From assembly GCA_028117185.1 (NCBI GenBank), contig JAOHHD010000039.1, positions 1 through 5,505 on the forward strand: DNA of 5,505 bases. The letters run 5' to 3'. The notes below the pieces were generated by a model. The model was not told the DNA's origin and searched no databases. It saw only the letters and a program-made list of their open reading frames with translations. The DNA comes from Luminiphilus sp. (GTDB taxonomy: Bacteria > Pseudomonadota > Gammaproteobacteria > Pseudomonadales > Halieaceae). The translations under genes were made by a program, and so were the position numbers. Positions 4,533-5,505 of this stretch are shown here, piece after piece (positions within the stretch are counted from its first letter, which is position 1; every line of letters begins with the position of its first letter).

Positions 4533-5505
4533 TTAGTAATCTCGATCGGCAAAAGATGCTTTCTGAGTTGTCATAAAGGCTTGCAGTGCTTCATCGATAG
4601 CGGGATCTAATGCGGGGGGCTCGTACTCCGAAAGCATTTTTTTCCACAGCACGTTGGCTCGCTGGGCCGCGTCTAAACTTCCTTCTGCAGACCATTGTTC
4701 ATAACTGTTGTTGTCGGCAATGGTTGAACGGTAAAAGGCCGTTTCAAAATTACTGAGCGTGTGCGCTGATCCAAGAAAATGTTTTCCGGGGCCTACTTCT
4801 TCAAAGGCTTCCATGGCCTGTGCGTTCTCAGACATATCGACACCCTGTAGCAGCACCGAAATCATACTCGCCTGATCACAGTCCATGATGAATTTTTCGT
4901 AACCCATGGCCAGACCGCCCTCGAGCCAGCCCGCCGTATGAAGCATGAAATTCACGCCTGCCAGAGCCGCGGTCTGTAATGTGTTCGCCGCTTCGTAAGC
5001 CGCTTGCGCATCGGGCAGCTTTGAGCCACACAGTCCACCACCACTGCGGAAGGGCACGCCGAGCCGACGCGCTAGTGCGGCAGCGGCATAAATCACCATG
5101 CTGGGTTCCGGGGTGCCGAAGGTGGGTGCGCCGGTCGCCATTGATACGGCCGCTGCAAACGTGCCGAAAATCACGGGACAGCCTGGGCGAATTAATTGTG
5201 TCAGCGCAATGCCGGCTAGGGCTTCAGCTAAAATTTGCGTCAGCGTACCCGTGACTGTGACCGGAGACATTGCGCCGGCAAGAATAAAAGGCGATATGAC
5301 CGTGGACTGATTATTGCGGGCATAGACTTTGAGGGAGCCGAGCATGGTGCCGTCAAAGACCAAAGGTGAGTTCACGTTGATTAAACTGGTGAGCACACAG
5401 TGTTGATCGACAAACTCATCACCAAAGACAATTTTTGCCATGTCAACCGAGTCTTGAGCGCGGCGCCAATGGGTGACCGAACCCATAAGGGGCTTGTCAC
5501 TGTAT
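4533..5505 (-). CDS. Trimethylamine/betaine methyltransferase (MttB) superfamily protein, non-pyrrolysine, 5'-truncated by window edge
   Basis: The reading frame is open to the window edge and gives the C-terminal 323 residues; family members are about 500 long, so roughly the first third is missing. The ATG at 5486 is internal, because the six codons before it (YSDKPL) continue the typical segment 'S-DKP-MGSVT'. Visible MttB-family segments are KPLMGSVT (4-11), INVNSPLVFD (42-51), GTFAAAVSMATGAPTFGTPE (114-133), SGGGLCGSKLPDAQAAYE (154-171), EEVGPGKHFLGSAHT (235-249) and the C-terminal LSEYEPPALDPAIDEAL (291-307). The enzyme should demethylate a quaternary or tertiary amine onto the corrinoid protein encoded next. 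Methanogen MttB carries pyrrolysine from an in-frame amber codon in the second half; no amber occurs in this fragment, so it resembles the MtgB-like non-Pyl group. Glycine betaine, proline betaine and carnitine are all possible substrates; none is proven. Confidence 0.9.
   Translation of the reverse strand, partial: YSDKPLMGSVTHWRRAQDSVDMAKIVFGDEFVDQHCVLTSLINVNSPLVFDGTMLGSLKVYARNNQSTVISPFILAGAMSPVTVTGTLTQILAEALAGIALTQLIRPGCPVIFGTFAAAVSMATGAPTFGTPEPSMVIYAAAALARRLGVPFRSGGGLCGSKLPDAQAAYEAANTLQTAALAGVNFMLHTAGWLEGGLAMGYEKFIMDCDQASMISVLLQGVDMSENAQAMEAFEEVGPGKHFLGSAHTLSNFETAFYRSTIADNNSYEQWSAEGSLDAAQRANVLWKKMLSEYEPPALDPAIDEALQAFMTTQKASFADRDY

Larger units (their letters stand above)
1..5505 (-). other. 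Putative corrinoid-dependent demethylation / methyl-THF oxidation operon (partial at both ends)
   Basis: Eight consecutive same-strand genes fill the whole window. The spacings in transcription order are 18 nt, 11 nt, a 14 nt overlap, a 4 nt overlap, a 4 nt overlap, 42 nt and 3 nt, taking the starts preferred here. No spacer is long enough for an ordinary internal promoter plus terminator, so one transcript is likely. Gene order follows the route of the methyl group: substrate methyltransferase, corrinoid carrier, two uncharacterised proteins, MetV/MetF, THF methyltransferase, corrinoid activator. The promoter is not in the window, and the last gene runs off the left edge. That this is one pathway is an inference from family functions and gene adjacency. 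Confidence 0.85.

Noticed and set aside
4533..5505. Pyrrolysine-containing MttB
   Set aside because: No in-frame TAG occurs in the available 323 codons, which should cover the Pyl position. The missing 5' part prevents an absolute statement.

Overview
The window is gene-dense bacterial DNA, and every gene I can support lies on the minus strand in one tightly packed, apparently co-transcribed run. Transcription runs from right to left. G+C is moderate (mid-50s percent by eye), and starts are ATG or TTG with Shine-Dalgarno motifs. The protein set resembles a cluster I associate with marine Alpha- and Gammaproteobacteria. No rRNA, tRNA or housekeeping gene fixes the lineage, so that placement is an inference.

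Order of transcription: (1) a trimethylamine/betaine methyltransferase (MttB) superfamily protein, cut at its 5' end by the window edge (4533-5505); (2) its partner corrinoid protein (3813-4514); (3) a DUF1638 protein (3172-3801); (4) a small protein of the misleadingly named 'virulence factor' family PF13769 (2877-3185); (5) a MetV-like, cysteine-rich MTHFR_C protein (2422-2880); (6) a MetF-type methylenetetrahydrofolate reductase (1439-2425); (7) a pterin-binding methyltetrahydrofolate:corrinoid methyltransferase (491-1396); (8) the N-terminal ferredoxin part of a RACo/RamA-like ASKHA corrinoid activator, cut at its 3' end (1-487). Gaps are 3 to 42 bases. Genes 3/4, 4/5 and 5/6 overlap, the last two through ATGA junctions.

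Together the genes describe a pathway. The MttB-like enzyme takes a methyl group from a quaternary amine or methylamine and passes it to the Co(I) corrinoid protein. The pterin-binding methyltransferase moves it to tetrahydrofolate. MetF with MetV probably oxidises methyl-THF to methylene-THF. The 2Fe-2S/ASKHA protein rescues corrinoid that has slipped to Co(II). DUF1638 and PF13769 have no established role and are the least understood parts. The fragment of the MttB-like gene has no in-frame amber codon, so it looks like a non-pyrrolysine member whose substrate (glycine betaine, proline betaine, carnitine or similar) cannot be read from the sequence.

No mobile element, CRISPR array, RNA gene, promoter or convincing terminator was seen. 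The promoter must lie to the right of the window and the operon continues to the left.
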